NCBI GenBank assembly: GCA_003645735.1
Contig: QNBQ01000051.1
Span: 1-8,154 of the forward strand
Length of the DNA stretch: 8,154 nt
Source of the DNA: Candidatus Poribacteria bacterium
Lineage (GTDB): Bacteria > Poribacteria > WGA-4E > B28-G17
Direction of reading: 5' to 3'
Positions 1 to 6,891 of this stretch are shown one piece after another (within the stretch, counting starts at the first letter, position 1; the number at the start of each line of letters is the position of its first letter). A model generated the notes under the pieces. That model worked only from the letters and a program-made list of their open reading frames with translations. It was not told the origin of the DNA and searched no databases. A program made the translations under genes and the position numbers.

Positions 1-2
1 AA

Positions 3-176
3 AGAAGGGGAGCCGGGAGGGACAGGTCCCTCCCAACGACGCCGCCCGTGAGGAGCGTGGAGATGCACGGCCTGCATCAGCTCATCGGGATCGACGCGAG
101 CGTCGCCGGGGCGATCTCGATAGAGCCGGAGATTGTTCAGAGGACGGTCGAAGTCGGTTGCCGTCAAGGCGTATAG
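3..176 (+). other. Possible 3' end or remnant of an unidentified reading frame
   Basis: A + strand frame is open from the left edge to a TAG at 174-176. The part from about 48 onward reads like protein (for example 'MHGLHQLIGIDASVAGAIS' from 63). Its codons (AGG, ATA, GGG, GAG, high GC at third positions) match the ATPase genes. The part before 48 crosses the palindrome and reads as low-complexity, non-protein-like sequence. Possible internal starts are GTG 48 and ATG 63, neither with a clear ribosome binding site, and either would give only about 37-42 residues. I do not recognise a family. It may be the end of an upstream gene, a decayed fragment, or chance. A frame on the - strand is also open across 1-220, but it lacks an ATG and its arginine codons (CGN) do not fit the neighbours. 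Confidence 0.25.
15..34. repeat. Perfect short palindrome upstream of the ATPase operon
   Basis: The arms GGGAGGGAC (15-23) and GTCCCTCCC (26-34) are exact reverse complements separated by only two bases. As RNA this would form a very GC-rich hairpin, with the real loop somewhat larger than 2 nt. No run of T follows on either side, so it is not a classical intrinsic terminator. It could be a dispersed REP-like palindrome between genes or an mRNA-stabilising hairpin at the end of the preceding transcript. The inverted repeat is seen directly. Its role is inference. Confidence 0.6.
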
Positions 177-193
177 TTTGAGGGGCCGCTTTC

Positions 194-222
194 TTGACGG
201 GCCGGGAGGTATATGCGAAAAT
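194..222 (+). promoter_or_regulatory. Weak sigma70-like promoter candidate for the operon
   Basis: TTGACG (194-199) is close to the -35 consensus. At 17 bp spacing lies GAAAAT (217-222), which matches the -10 consensus at four of six positions, inside the only AT-rich patch of the region (218-227). A transcript from here would start near 229, leaving about 38 bases of leader before the preferred atpH start at 267. It would also exclude the ATG at 213. The call rests on motif inspection only, and the -10 box is poor. Confidence 0.3.
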
Positions 223-227
223 TATAT

Positions 228-262
228 CCGAGTTTCTCGGGGCAGCCTCGCTTTTCGAGGTG
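228..262 (+). promoter_or_regulatory. Leader with two tandem hairpins, the second covering the atpH ribosome binding site
   Basis: Two small perfect inverted repeats lie side by side: CCGAG-TTT-CTCGG (228-240) and CCTCG-CTTTT-CGAGG (246-260). The 3' arm of the second contains GAGG of the Shine-Dalgarno-like GAGGTG (257-262), which sits 4 bases before the ATG at 267. If the RNA folds this way, the first ribosome binding site of the operon would be partly masked. The repeats are seen directly. A regulatory role is inference, and five-pair stems can occur by chance in GC-rich DNA. Confidence 0.35.
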
Positions 263-266
263 TGGG

Positions 267-578
267 ATGGCTCTTGAGCTGATGGAGAAGATCCGCTCGG
301 CCGAGGCCGAGGCGGATGAGCTCATAAAGGAGGCCAGGGCCAAGGCCGATAGAATGATAAGGGAGGCGGAGGAGAAGGCGCGCGAGCTGGTGGAGAAGGC
401 CAGGGCCGAGGCGAGGGGGGAAAGGGAGAAGCTGCTCAAAGAGGCCGAGGAAGAGGCGTCGGCCCGTATAGCCTCCCTCAAAGAGGAGATGGAATCCGAG
501 AAAAGGGCGCTGAGGGAGAAGGCGCTTGAGAGGATGGACGAGGCGATCTCGCTGATAATCAAAAGGGTTTTGGGGTAG
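267..578 (+). CDS. atpH: V/A-type ATPase subunit H (peripheral-stalk coiled coil)
   Basis: This is a 103-residue protein made almost wholly of Glu, Lys, Arg and Ala. It is predicted to be one long alpha helix with a coiled-coil repeat to about residue 90, ending in a short hydrophobic patch (ISLIIKRVLG). This matches AhaH/subunit G-H, which pairs with subunit E to form the peripheral stalks that stop the A3B3 head from rotating. It starts MALE, as does atpE, and the two N-terminal halves look alike, consistent with their heterodimer. The in-frame ATG at 213 would add 18 residues (MRKLYPSF...) unlike the family. That ATG has GGAGGT only 2 bases upstream, so I prefer 267, which gives the usual family length. 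It is the first gene of the operon, and atpI follows after 4 bases. The family call is firm from composition, length and position; the start is less certain. Confidence 0.9.
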   Translation: MALELMEKIRSAEAEADELIKEARAKADRMIREAEEKARELVEKARAEARGEREKLLKEAEEEASARIASLKEEMESEKRALREKALERMDEAISLIIKRVLG

Positions 579-582
579 GGAG

Positions 583-2577
583 ATGGCGGTCTGCAGAATG
601 GCAAAGGTCCAGATCGTCGCCCACGACTCGCTCAGGGATAAGCTGATAGACTTCCTCCAGGACAGAGGTGTGATCCACATAACCGATCTGCGCGGGAAGG
701 TCGAAGGGGAAGATGAAGGGTCCGAAGAGGGAAGCAGGGTCGATCCGGAAAGGGCGGAGCGGATAAGGAGGCTGACGGAGACGCTTTCGAAGCTTCAATT
801 CGCCATAGATTACCTCGCACCGTTCGAGCCTAAAAAGGGAGGGCTCCTCTCCTCGCTGGCCGGAGGGGGCAAGGTCGTTATCCCGCCCGACCAATACGAA
901 CGGATAACCTCCCCCGAGGGAACCGAGGAGCTTTTGAAAGCAGCCGACAGATGTTACCAGCTCTCCTCCGAGATAAACCGGCTCGAAGGCAGGCTTTCCA
1001 GGATAAGGGCCGATAGGGAGGCGCTTCAGGTCTGGGGGAACTTGGACGCCCCTATAGAGCTGCTTGAGGACACGGAGAGGACGGCCATCAGGGTCGGATC
1101 GGTCCCGGCCCAGACGTTCCAGGAGATGATCTCCGAGCTGAACGAGGCGACGCCCTTCTATCACGTCGAGCTGATCAACACCTCCGGCGCCGAAAGCTAT
1201 ATCGTCATCGCCTTCCTGAAGGAGGTTGAGGGGGAGGTAAACCCGATACTGGCCAAATACGGCTTTTCGCCCGCGTCCTTCCCCAGGGAATCGGGGAGGA
1301 TACCCGATATACTGGCCGAGCTGGAGCGGGAAGAGGAGGAGATAAACCGGAGGATAGAGGGGATAAGGGCCGAGCTGGCCGGGATGGCGGATGCGAGGCC
1401 GAAGCTGATGGCCCTCTACGATCACCTGCACAACGAGCTTCAGAAGCTCCGGGTTCAGGAGCTTTTCCTCGAAACGGAAAAGGCCTTCATCCTCGAGGGA
1501 TGGGTTAAGGAGAAGGATCTGGAGCGGTTCAGGGAGGAGCTGACCTCGAACTTCTCCGAGATAGATGTGTTCGCCTTCGAGCCGTCGCCCGAGGACGAGC
1601 CGCCGGTTGCGATAGAAAACATGAAGCTGGTCGAGCCGTTCCAGATGGTGACGAACCTCTACGGGCTGCCCAAATACAGGGAGGTCGATCCCACCCCGCT
1701 CATCGCGCCGTTCTTCGCCTTCTTCCTAGGTTTATGTCTCACCGACGCCGGCTACGGGATCGTCCTGATACTGCTTTCGATCCTGGGGATCAAGCTGTTC
1801 GGCAAAGGCAAAGGGGCGAGGCAGCTGATGGGCGTCCTGGCGCTTTCGGGCGCCATGGCGGTGGTGGCCGGGCTTCTGACCGGAGGGTTCTTCGGGGTGA
1901 AACTGCCCTCACCCTTCAACAGGTTGATGATCATCGACCCCTCAACCCCGGAGGGCCAGACGAAGTTCCTCTACGCGTCGTGGGCGATCGGTGTGTTCCA
2001 GGTGTGGGTGGGTTTCCTGATAAAGTTCGTCCTCAGCCTGAGGGATAGGAACTTCAAATCGGCCTTCAGAGCCGACCTGCCGTGGGTCATCATGATCCCC
2101 GCGATGGTGATGCTCCTCCCCTCCACGTTTCGTAAGATCGGCCTCACCCTGCTGCTGATCTGCTCGGTTTGGCTCATAGCGCTGTCCGATACGGAGAGCA
2201 AGAGCATAGCTGCCAGGATAGGCAACGGGTTCTTCAACTGGTATGGCATATCGAGCGTCTTCGGGGATATACTGTCCTACTCCCGACTTTTCGCCCTGGG
2301 GCTTGCCACCGGCATAATCGCTCAGGTCGTGAACACCATAGCGAAGATGGTCTCGGGCATCCCCGGGATAGGGCCGGTGGCGATGGTCGGGATGCTGATA
2401 GGCGGCCATCTGTTCAACATCGGCATAAACACGTTGGGCGGGTTCATACACACCGCCAGGCTTCAGTTCGTCGAGTTTTTCACGAAATTCTTCGAAGGCG
2501 GGGGGGAGCCGTTCAGGCCGTTTTCGAAGGAGAGGAGATACACGGTCGTGCTGAGACCGGAGGAGTTAACCGCATAA
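583..2577 (+). CDS. atpI: V/A-type ATPase subunit I (membrane stator, subunit a)
   Basis: This 664-residue protein has the usual length for the family. Residues 1 to about 370 form the charged cytoplasmic arm, with coiled-coil stretches near 100-150 and 240-300, that anchors the E-H peripheral stalks. From L373 to about 630 there are roughly eight membrane helices. The late helix around GDILSYSRLFALGLATG carries the ion-channel arginine R568, and the last helix carries a second conserved arginine, R626 (HTARLQFVEFF), followed by E631. These two arginines line the half-channels that pass ions to and from the K ring. The start at 583 gives MAVCRMAKVQI, which fits the family pattern. ATG 598 is an alternative without a better ribosome binding site. 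The gene begins 4 bases after atpH, so translation is probably coupled. Both key arginines are present and the frame is intact. Confidence 0.97.
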   Translation: MAVCRMAKVQIVAHDSLRDKLIDFLQDRGVIHITDLRGKVEGEDEGSEEGSRVDPERAERIRRLTETLSKLQFAIDYLAPFEPKKGGLLSSLAGGGKVVIPPDQYERITSPEGTEELLKAADRCYQLSSEINRLEGRLSRIRADREALQVWGNLDAPIELLEDTERTAIRVGSVPAQTFQEMISELNEATPFYHVELINTSGAESYIVIAFLKEVEGEVNPILAKYGFSPASFPRESGRIPDILAELEREEEEINRRIEGIRAELAGMADARPKLMALYDHLHNELQKLRVQELFLETEKAFILEGWVKEKDLERFREELTSNFSEIDVFAFEPSPEDEPPVAIENMKLVEPFQMVTNLYGLPKYREVDPTPLIAPFFAFFLGLCLTDAGYGIVLILLSILGIKLFGKGKGARQLMGVLALSGAMAVVAGLLTGGFFGVKLPSPFNRLMIIDPSTPEGQTKFLYASWAIGVFQVWVGFLIKFVLSLRDRNFKSAFRADLPWVIMIPAMVMLLPSTFRKIGLTLLLICSVWLIALSDTESKSIAARIGNGFFNWYGISSVFGDILSYSRLFALGLATGIIAQVVNTIAKMVSGIPGIGPVAMVGMLIGGHLFNIGINTLGGFIHTARLQFVEFFTKFFEGGGEPFRPFSKERRYTVVLRPEELTA

Positions 2578-2603
2578 AAACCTTAGTATGACGGAGGTTA
2601 AAA
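2566..2603 (+). promoter_or_regulatory. atpK ribosome binding site with possible masking stems
   Basis: GGAGGT (2593-2598) lies 5 bases before the GTG at 2604, a near-ideal Shine-Dalgarno. An in-frame TGA at 2589-2591 means that GTG is the first usable start. The site can pair in two ways: TTAACC (2566-2571, end of atpI) with GGTTAA (2596-2601), or AACCT (2579-2583) with AGGTT (2595-2599). These alternatives could tie access to atpK to ribosomes finishing atpI. The pairings are seen directly; control is inference. Confidence 0.5.
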
Positions 2604-3140
2604 GTGGGGGTCGCAACCACGTTCGCCGAGGTGCTGGATAAGCTCTTCACCTCGGGGCAGATGTATGCGATAATGGGCGCGGCGGCAGCCGTGGTGCTTT
2701 CGGGAATAGGCTCATCGCTCGGCATAAGATACACGGCCACCGCCAGCGCCGGGGTGATGAGCGAGGATCCCAGGAACTTCGGAAGATACCTGATCCTGGT
2801 CGCCCTGCCCGGGACGCAGGGCATCTACGGGTTCGTGGCGGCGTTCCTGGTCATAATGAAGCTGACCTCTCAGGTGGAGGTGAACGGACAGCTGGTCACC
2901 TTCGCATCGGCCATGAGCACGGCGCACGGGCTGCAGATCTTCTTCGCCTGTATGCCGATAGCCTTCGCCGGGCTGGCATCGGCCATCCAGCAGGGAAGGG
3001 TCTGCACGGCCGGCGTCGATCTGACCGCCAAACAGCCGGAGCAGTCCGGAAAGGCGCTGGTGTTCGGCGTCTTCGTCGAGTTCTACGCGATCCTGGGCCT
3101 GATCATCACCATATTCCTCCTCAACACGATCACCATCTGA
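2604..3140 (+). CDS. atpK: V/A-type ATPase subunit K (16-kDa proteolipid, rotor-ring c subunit)
   Basis: This 178-residue, very hydrophobic protein has two tandem helical hairpins, four membrane helices in all, starting near residues 20, 63, 109 and 150. It is the duplicated proteolipid type known from Enterococcus NtpK and from eukaryotes. The ion-binding carboxylate is E159 in the fourth helix (FVEFYAILG). The equivalent place in the first hairpin is Q72 (LPGTQGIYGF), so there is one carboxylate per four helices. L68, T71, Q72, Q130 and E159 correspond to the five Na+ ligands of E. hirae NtpK (L61, T64, Q65, Q110, E139), with the same spacing from Q130 to E159. I infer a Na+-binding ring. 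The loop between helices 2 and 3 is about 13 residues longer than in NtpK. It starts with GTG behind a strong ribosome binding site, 26 bases after atpI, which suits a subunit needed in many copies. Confidence 0.97.
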   Translation: MGVATTFAEVLDKLFTSGQMYAIMGAAAAVVLSGIGSSLGIRYTATASAGVMSEDPRNFGRYLILVALPGTQGIYGFVAAFLVIMKLTSQVEVNGQLVTFASAMSTAHGLQIFFACMPIAFAGLASAIQQGRVCTAGVDLTAKQPEQSGKALVFGVFVEFYAILGLIITIFLLNTITI

Positions 3141-3159
3141 GCCGAGTCGAGGGCGATCG

Positions 3160-3765
3160 ATGGCGCTTGAGGACATCCTGAAAAAGATCAAAAGCGAGGC
3201 CGAGGAGGAGGCCGAGAAGATCCTGAGCGAGGCGAGAGTCAGAGCCGAGGAGATACTGTCCAACGCCCGAAGGGAGGCGGAAAGGCTGAAGGAGGAGCTG
3301 ATCGCCGAAGCGCGAAGGGAGGCCGAAGAACATAAATCCAGGCTGATATCGATGGCATCCCTCGACATACGGAAGGAGCTTCTGCAGGAGAGGCAGAACC
3401 TGATCGACCTGGTCTTCCAAAAGGCGCTCCAGAGGCTGACCGAGATGGGGGACGACGAATACAGGGAGCTGATAGAGAGGATGCTGCTCTCGACCGTCGA
3501 GACGGGGGAGGAGGAGATAATCCTCAACGAGCGGGATAAGGCCAGGATAACCCAGGGGTTCATCCAGATGTTGAACAGGAAGCTGGAGGAGCGGGGGAAG
3601 GCCGGCAAGCTCACGATAGCCGAGGAGACGGGCGATTTCTCCGGCGGGTTCATCCTCAGGAGGGGCAAGATGGAGATCAACTCGACCTTCGACGCCCTGC
3701 TGCAGGCGGCAAGGGAAGAGGTGGGCGTGGAGGTCAGCAGGCTCCTCTTCGGCGAGGAGGGCTAA
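3160..3765 (+). CDS. atpE: V/A-type ATPase subunit E (peripheral stalk)
   Basis: This 201-residue protein is typical in length. Residues 1 to about 85 are a charged Ala/Glu/Arg coiled coil beginning MALEDILKKIKSEAE, which pairs with subunit H. From about 95 to the end is the globular domain that caps the A3B3 head, with the family's late 'GDFSGGFIL' motif at 158-166 followed by a conserved hydrophobic C-terminal helix. Together with H it forms the static stalks linking the head to the arm of subunit I. GAGGG (3149-3153) lies 6 bases before the ATG, and the gap after atpK is 19 bases. It should not be confused with F-type AtpE, the c subunit, which shares the symbol. No truncation or frameshift is seen. 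Confidence 0.95.
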   Translation: MALEDILKKIKSEAEEEAEKILSEARVRAEEILSNARREAERLKEELIAEARREAEEHKSRLISMASLDIRKELLQERQNLIDLVFQKALQRLTEMGDDEYRELIERMLLSTVETGEEEIILNERDKARITQGFIQMLNRKLEERGKAGKLTIAEETGDFSGGFILRRGKMEINSTFDALLQAAREEVGVEVSRLLFGEEG

Positions 3766-3771
3766 GGGGAG

Positions 3772-4809
3772 ATGTTCAACCGCTCTCCTTTCGAGCTTCT
3801 GAGCGACGACACCAGATACGCCTTCGCCGTCGGCAAGATAAAGGTTCTGGAGACGAGGATGCTCTCCAGGGCCGAGCTGCAGAGGATGCTGGAGGCCCCC
3901 TCGCCTCAGGAGGCCCTGGCGGTGCTGATGGACTCGCCATATGAGGAGTTCCTGTCGGGGCTGGAGTCGCCCCTGGAGTTCGAGAGGGCGTTGAACGAGG
4001 AGCTGAGGAGGACGTATGAGCTCGTGGACTCGCTTTCATACGACAAGGAGCTGACCGATCTTTTGAGGCTGAGATGGGATTTCCACAACCTCAAGGTGAT
4101 GCTCAAGGCCCATTACCTGGGGGTCGAACCGGAGGGGGAGGCGATCGTCGATTTCGGGACGTTGGATCCGGCCTCGATCAGGGAGGCGGTCGAGGAGGAG
4201 CGGGGCGAGGAGAGGCTGCCTGAGCCGCTCAGGAGCGCCCTGGTGGAGGCGAGGGCCGAGTTCGAGGAGAGCGGGGATCCACAGATGATCGACATCTCAA
4301 TCGAGGGGCGGATGCTGGGATACCTGGCCGAGAAGGCCGCCGAATACCCGAACGGGTTTCTGGAGGGGTATTTCAGAAGGGTCATCGATCTGAACAACAT
4401 CCGGAACTTCATAAGGCTGAAGATGATGGGCGCCAACGTCAGGCTGATAGAGAGGGCGCTTGTGGAGGGCGGCTACATCCCCAAGAGGAGGCTCATGAGG
4501 ATGATGGACGAGGGGATATCGGAGATACCGGCCCTCCTGGGGAGGCATCCCTATGAGGACGTGGTCGGGCCCGGGGTTCAGGATCTGCTGGAGACCCGCT
4601 CGATGGCGACCTTCGAGAGGCTGATGGACAACCACCTGATAAACTACCTCCGCCCGGCGAAATACGCGGCCTTCGGGGTCGAGCCGTTGATAGCCTATCT
4701 TCTGGCCAAGGAGCACGAGGTCAAGCTGATAAGGATCATAATGATCGGCAAGATAAATGGGCTTCCCAACGATCAGATAGAGGGGAGGCTGAGGGAGCCG
4801 TATGTCTGA
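3772..4809 (+). CDS. atpC: V/A-type ATPase subunit C (rotor adaptor, subunit d)
   Basis: This is a 345-residue, mostly helical, soluble protein of the family's usual size. It sits as a funnel on top of the K ring and receives the D-F shaft, so it joins the membrane rotor to the central stalk. Recognisable family stretches include the N-terminal 'YAFAVGKIKVLETRML' (16-31), the middle 'LRLRWDFHNLKVMLKA' and the motif 'NNIRNFIRLKMMG' around 208-220, which comes from the internal three-fold repeat of the fold. The ATG is 6 bases after the atpE stop. The likely ribosome binding site GAGGAGGG (3754-3761) lies inside the end of atpE. Its last codons overlap the start of atpF by 8 bases. This is not the F-type epsilon subunit that shares the symbol atpC. 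Confidence 0.95.
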   Translation: MFNRSPFELLSDDTRYAFAVGKIKVLETRMLSRAELQRMLEAPSPQEALAVLMDSPYEEFLSGLESPLEFERALNEELRRTYELVDSLSYDKELTDLLRLRWDFHNLKVMLKAHYLGVEPEGEAIVDFGTLDPASIREAVEEERGEERLPEPLRSALVEARAEFEESGDPQMIDISIEGRMLGYLAEKAAEYPNGFLEGYFRRVIDLNNIRNFIRLKMMGANVRLIERALVEGGYIPKRRLMRMMDEGISEIPALLGRHPYEDVVGPGVQDLLETRSMATFERLMDNHLINYLRPAKYAAFGVEPLIAYLLAKEHEVKLIRIIMIGKINGLPNDQIEGRLREPYV

Positions 4810-5119
4810 GATCGCCCTCATAGGGGACAGGGATTCGATAATGGGCTTCAAAGCCTTGGGGGCGGAGGTCTACCCCGTTGAGGGGGTTGAAGGGGCGGTC
4901 GAGGCCCTCAAGGACGCCATAAGGCGGGGGTTTAAGATCGTCTTCATAACCGAGCAGGTGATGCCCGAAAGGGAGCTGATAGATCAGCTTCTGGGGACGA
5001 ACCCCTTCCCCGTCGTCACCCCCATCCCCGGCAACAAGGGGAGCCTGGGGCTGGGGATGAGGAGGATGAGGGAGCTGATCGTTAAGGCGGCGGGGGCAGA
5101 CATCTTAGGAGAGGAATGA
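4802..5119 (+). CDS. atpF: V/A-type ATPase subunit F (central rotor stalk)
   Basis: This 105-residue protein has the compact alternating strand-helix pattern of subunit F. It begins [20 protein letters not shown], where the 'IGD-D---GF---G' spacing is the family hallmark. It continues with 'IVFITEQV' and the 'PVVTPIPG' segment, and ends in a helix that contacts subunit D. With D it forms the rotating shaft inside the A3B3 head and influences coupling. E. hirae calls the equivalent protein NtpG. The ATG overlaps the end of atpC by 8 bases (4802-4809), which suggests translational coupling and similar amounts of the two rotor parts. I see no strong ribosome binding site of its own, in keeping with re-initiation after atpC. 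Confidence 0.96.
   Translation: MSEIALIGDRDSIMGFKALGAEVYPVEGVEGAVEALKDAIRRGFKIVFITEQVMPERELIDQLLGTNPFPVVTPIPGNKGSLGLGMRRMRELIVKAAGADILGEE
5107..5115 (+). promoter_or_regulatory. Ribosome binding site of atpA
   Basis: AGGAGAGGA lies 8 bases before the ATG at 5124 and inside the last codons of atpF. It fixes the start that gives the family-typical N-terminus ([17 protein letters not shown]). Confidence 0.8.
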
Positions 5120-5123
5120 GAAC

Positions 5124-6878
5124 ATGCGAGAGGGAAGGATAATCAAGGTGTCAGGCCCTCTTGTGGTGGCGGAGGGCATGGAAGAGGCCAGGATGTTCGA
5201 CGTCGTAAGGGTCAGCGAGAAGAGGCTGATCGGCGAGATCATAGAGATCCGGGGGGACAGGGCCTGGATACAGGTTTACGAGGAGACGAGCGGGATAGGG
5301 CCGGGCGAGCCGGTTTTCCTGACGGGCGAGCCGCTGAGCGTGGAGCTGGGGCCGGGGCTGATAGAGTCGATCTTCGACGGGGTTCAGAGGCCGCTGGATA
5401 AGGTCAGGGAGATAGCCGGCGACTTCATCACCCGCGGGATAGAGGTGCCGGGCCTGGACAGGGAGAAGAGGTGGGGCTTCAAACCAACGGTCAAAAGGGG
5501 CGATAGGGTTGTCGAGGGCGACATCATAGGCGAGGTGCAGGAGACGACGCTCATCACCCACAGGATCATGATCCCTCCCGGCGTAAACGGCGTGATAGAC
5601 AAGATCGAGGAGGGGGAGTTCACGGTCGAGGACGTGGTGGCGGTCGTCAAGACCGACTCGGGCGAGTTCAAGGAGATCAGGATGATGCAGCGGTGGCCGG
5701 TCAGGCAGCCCAGGCCATACAAGAGGAAGCTCTCCCCCACGATACCGCTCACGACCGGCCAGCGGATAACCGACACGCTCTTCCCCGTCGCCAAGGGCGG
5801 AACGGCCGCGATCCCCGGGCCCTTCGGGTCGGGCAAGACCGTCTTCCTCCACCAGCTGGCCAAATGGGCCGACGCCCAGGTGGTCATCTACGTCGGGTGC
5901 GGCGAGCGGGGCAACGAGATGACGGACGTGTTGATGGAGTTCCCGGAGCTGGAGGACCCCAGGACGGGTGAGCCGCTGATGAAGAGGACGGTCCTCATAG
6001 CCAACACCTCCAACATGCCGGTCGCCGCAAGGGAGGCCTCGGTCTACACCGGCATAACGATCGCCGAATACTTCCGCGACATGGGCTACAGCGTCGCCCT
6101 CATGGCCGACTCCACCTCCAGATGGGCGGAGGCGATGAGGGAGATATCGGGCAGACTTGAGGAGATGCCCGGCGAGGAGGGCTACCCGGCCTACCTGGGA
6201 ACCCGCATAGCGGAATTCTACGAGAGGGCGGGAAGGGTGATCTGCCTGGGGAGCGACGACAGGGAGGGCGCGCTGAGCGTCATCGGGGCCGTCTCGCCGC
6301 CCGGAGGCGATCTGTCCGACCCGGTGGTTCAGGCGACGCTCAGGGTGGTCAAGGTCTTCTGGAGCCTGGACGCCGAGCTGGCCTACCAGAGACACTTCCC
6401 CGCCATAAACTGGCTGAGGAGCTACTCGCTCTACCTGGACAACCTGGACGACTACTACAAAGAGCGGCTGGGCGAGGAGTGGATAGAGATGAGGAACCTG
6501 GCGATGTGGCTGCTCGAAAGGGAGGCGGAGCTGATGGAGATCGTGAGGCTGGTGGGGCTGGAGTCGCTCTCCCCCGAAAACAGGCTGATAATGGAGGCGG
6601 CCAGATCGGTGAGGGAGGACTACCTCCACCAGAACGCATTCCACGAGATCGACACCTACACCTCGCTTGAAAAGCAGTTCAAGATGCTCGACCTGGTGCT
6701 GACCTACTACAAGAAGGGGCAGGAATGCCTCAAGAAGGGCGTCCCGATAGACAAGATCGTCAACCTGGAGATAAGGGAGGACATCGCCAAGGCGAAGTTC
6801 ATCCCGGAGGATCAGCTGGAGAGGATCGATGAGATGAAGAGGCGCCTCATAGAGGCGATGGACGCCCTCAGCCCGTGA
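5124..6878 (+). CDS. atpA: V/A-type ATPase catalytic subunit A
   Basis: This 584-residue protein is full length. It is the subunit that hydrolyses or makes ATP at the A-B interfaces. The domain order is a beta-barrel (about 1-70), the A-specific bulge (about 110-190), the nucleotide-binding domain (about 210-430) and a helical C-terminal domain. The Walker A loop GPFGSGKT is at 232-239 (K238, T239). The catalytic glutamate and neighbour are E261 and R262 in [12 protein letters not shown]. The Walker B strand ends at D329 before STSRWAEA. The family signature [17 protein letters not shown] follows, and [10 protein letters not shown] fits the alpha/beta signature. K238, E261 and R262 fall at the same numbers as in E. 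hirae NtpA, so all catalytic residues are intact. One small difference is VFLHQ after the P-loop where VTQHQ is usual. The gap to atpF is 4 bases. Confidence 0.99.
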   Translation: MREGRIIKVSGPLVVAEGMEEARMFDVVRVSEKRLIGEIIEIRGDRAWIQVYEETSGIGPGEPVFLTGEPLSVELGPGLIESIFDGVQRPLDKVREIAGDFITRGIEVPGLDREKRWGFKPTVKRGDRVVEGDIIGEVQETTLITHRIMIPPGVNGVIDKIEEGEFTVEDVVAVVKTDSGEFKEIRMMQRWPVRQPRPYKRKLSPTIPLTTGQRITDTLFPVAKGGTAAIPGPFGSGKTVFLHQLAKWADAQVVIYVGCGERGNEMTDVLMEFPELEDPRTGEPLMKRTVLIANTSNMPVAAREASVYTGITIAEYFRDMGYSVALMADSTSRWAEAMREISGRLEEMPGEEGYPAYLGTRIAEFYERAGRVICLGSDDREGALSVIGAVSPPGGDLSDPVVQATLRVVKVFWSLDAELAYQRHFPAINWLRSYSLYLDNLDDYYKERLGEEWIEMRNLAMWLLEREAELMEIVRLVGLESLSPENRLIMEAARSVREDYLHQNAFHEIDTYTSLEKQFKMLDLVLTYYKKGQECLKKGVPIDKIVNLEIREDIAKAKFIPEDQLERIDEMKRRLIEAMDALSP

Positions 6879-6885
6879 GGAGGTG
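6879..6885 (+). promoter_or_regulatory. Ribosome binding site of atpB
   Basis: GGAGGTG begins directly after the atpA stop codon and lies 6 bases before the ATG at 6892. It is one of the strongest Shine-Dalgarno sequences in the operon and settles the start of subunit B. Confidence 0.85.
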
Positions 6886-6891
6886 TTTCAG

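Noticed and set aside
1..220. An open frame on the - strand at the left edge, possibly a divergent gene
   Set aside because: It has no ATG or convincing start, its arginine codons are mostly CGN, unlike the neighbours, and no family is recognisable. The + strand frame fits the local codon style better.
213..266. An 18-residue N-terminal extension of atpH from the ATG at 213
   Set aside because: The residues (MRKLYPSFSGQPRFSRCG) do not resemble the family, the Shine-Dalgarno is only 2 bases from that ATG, and the start at 267 gives the usual length. The extension is kept only as an alternative.
559..1431. A 290-residue open frame on the - strand opposite atpI
   Set aside because: It is a shadow of the cytoplasmic arm of subunit I. 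It has no family resemblance, no ribosome binding site, and antisense-type composition.
2588..2641. A short ATG frame (MTEVKSGG...) overlapping the atpK start
   Set aside because: It would be only 17 residues, has no ribosome binding site of its own, and is out of frame with atpK.
2712..3680. A 322-residue - strand frame spanning atpK and atpE
   Set aside because: It crosses two well-supported genes and their spacer. Its Ser/Leu-rich stretch is simply the reverse of the Glu/Ala coiled-coil codons of atpE.
5151..6644. A 497-residue open frame on the - strand opposite atpA
   Set aside because: It lies wholly opposite the catalytic A gene, whose motifs are all intact. The antisense product is rich in Pro, Arg, His and Leu with no recognisable domain. 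Long antisense frames are expected in GC-rich DNA with this codon bias.
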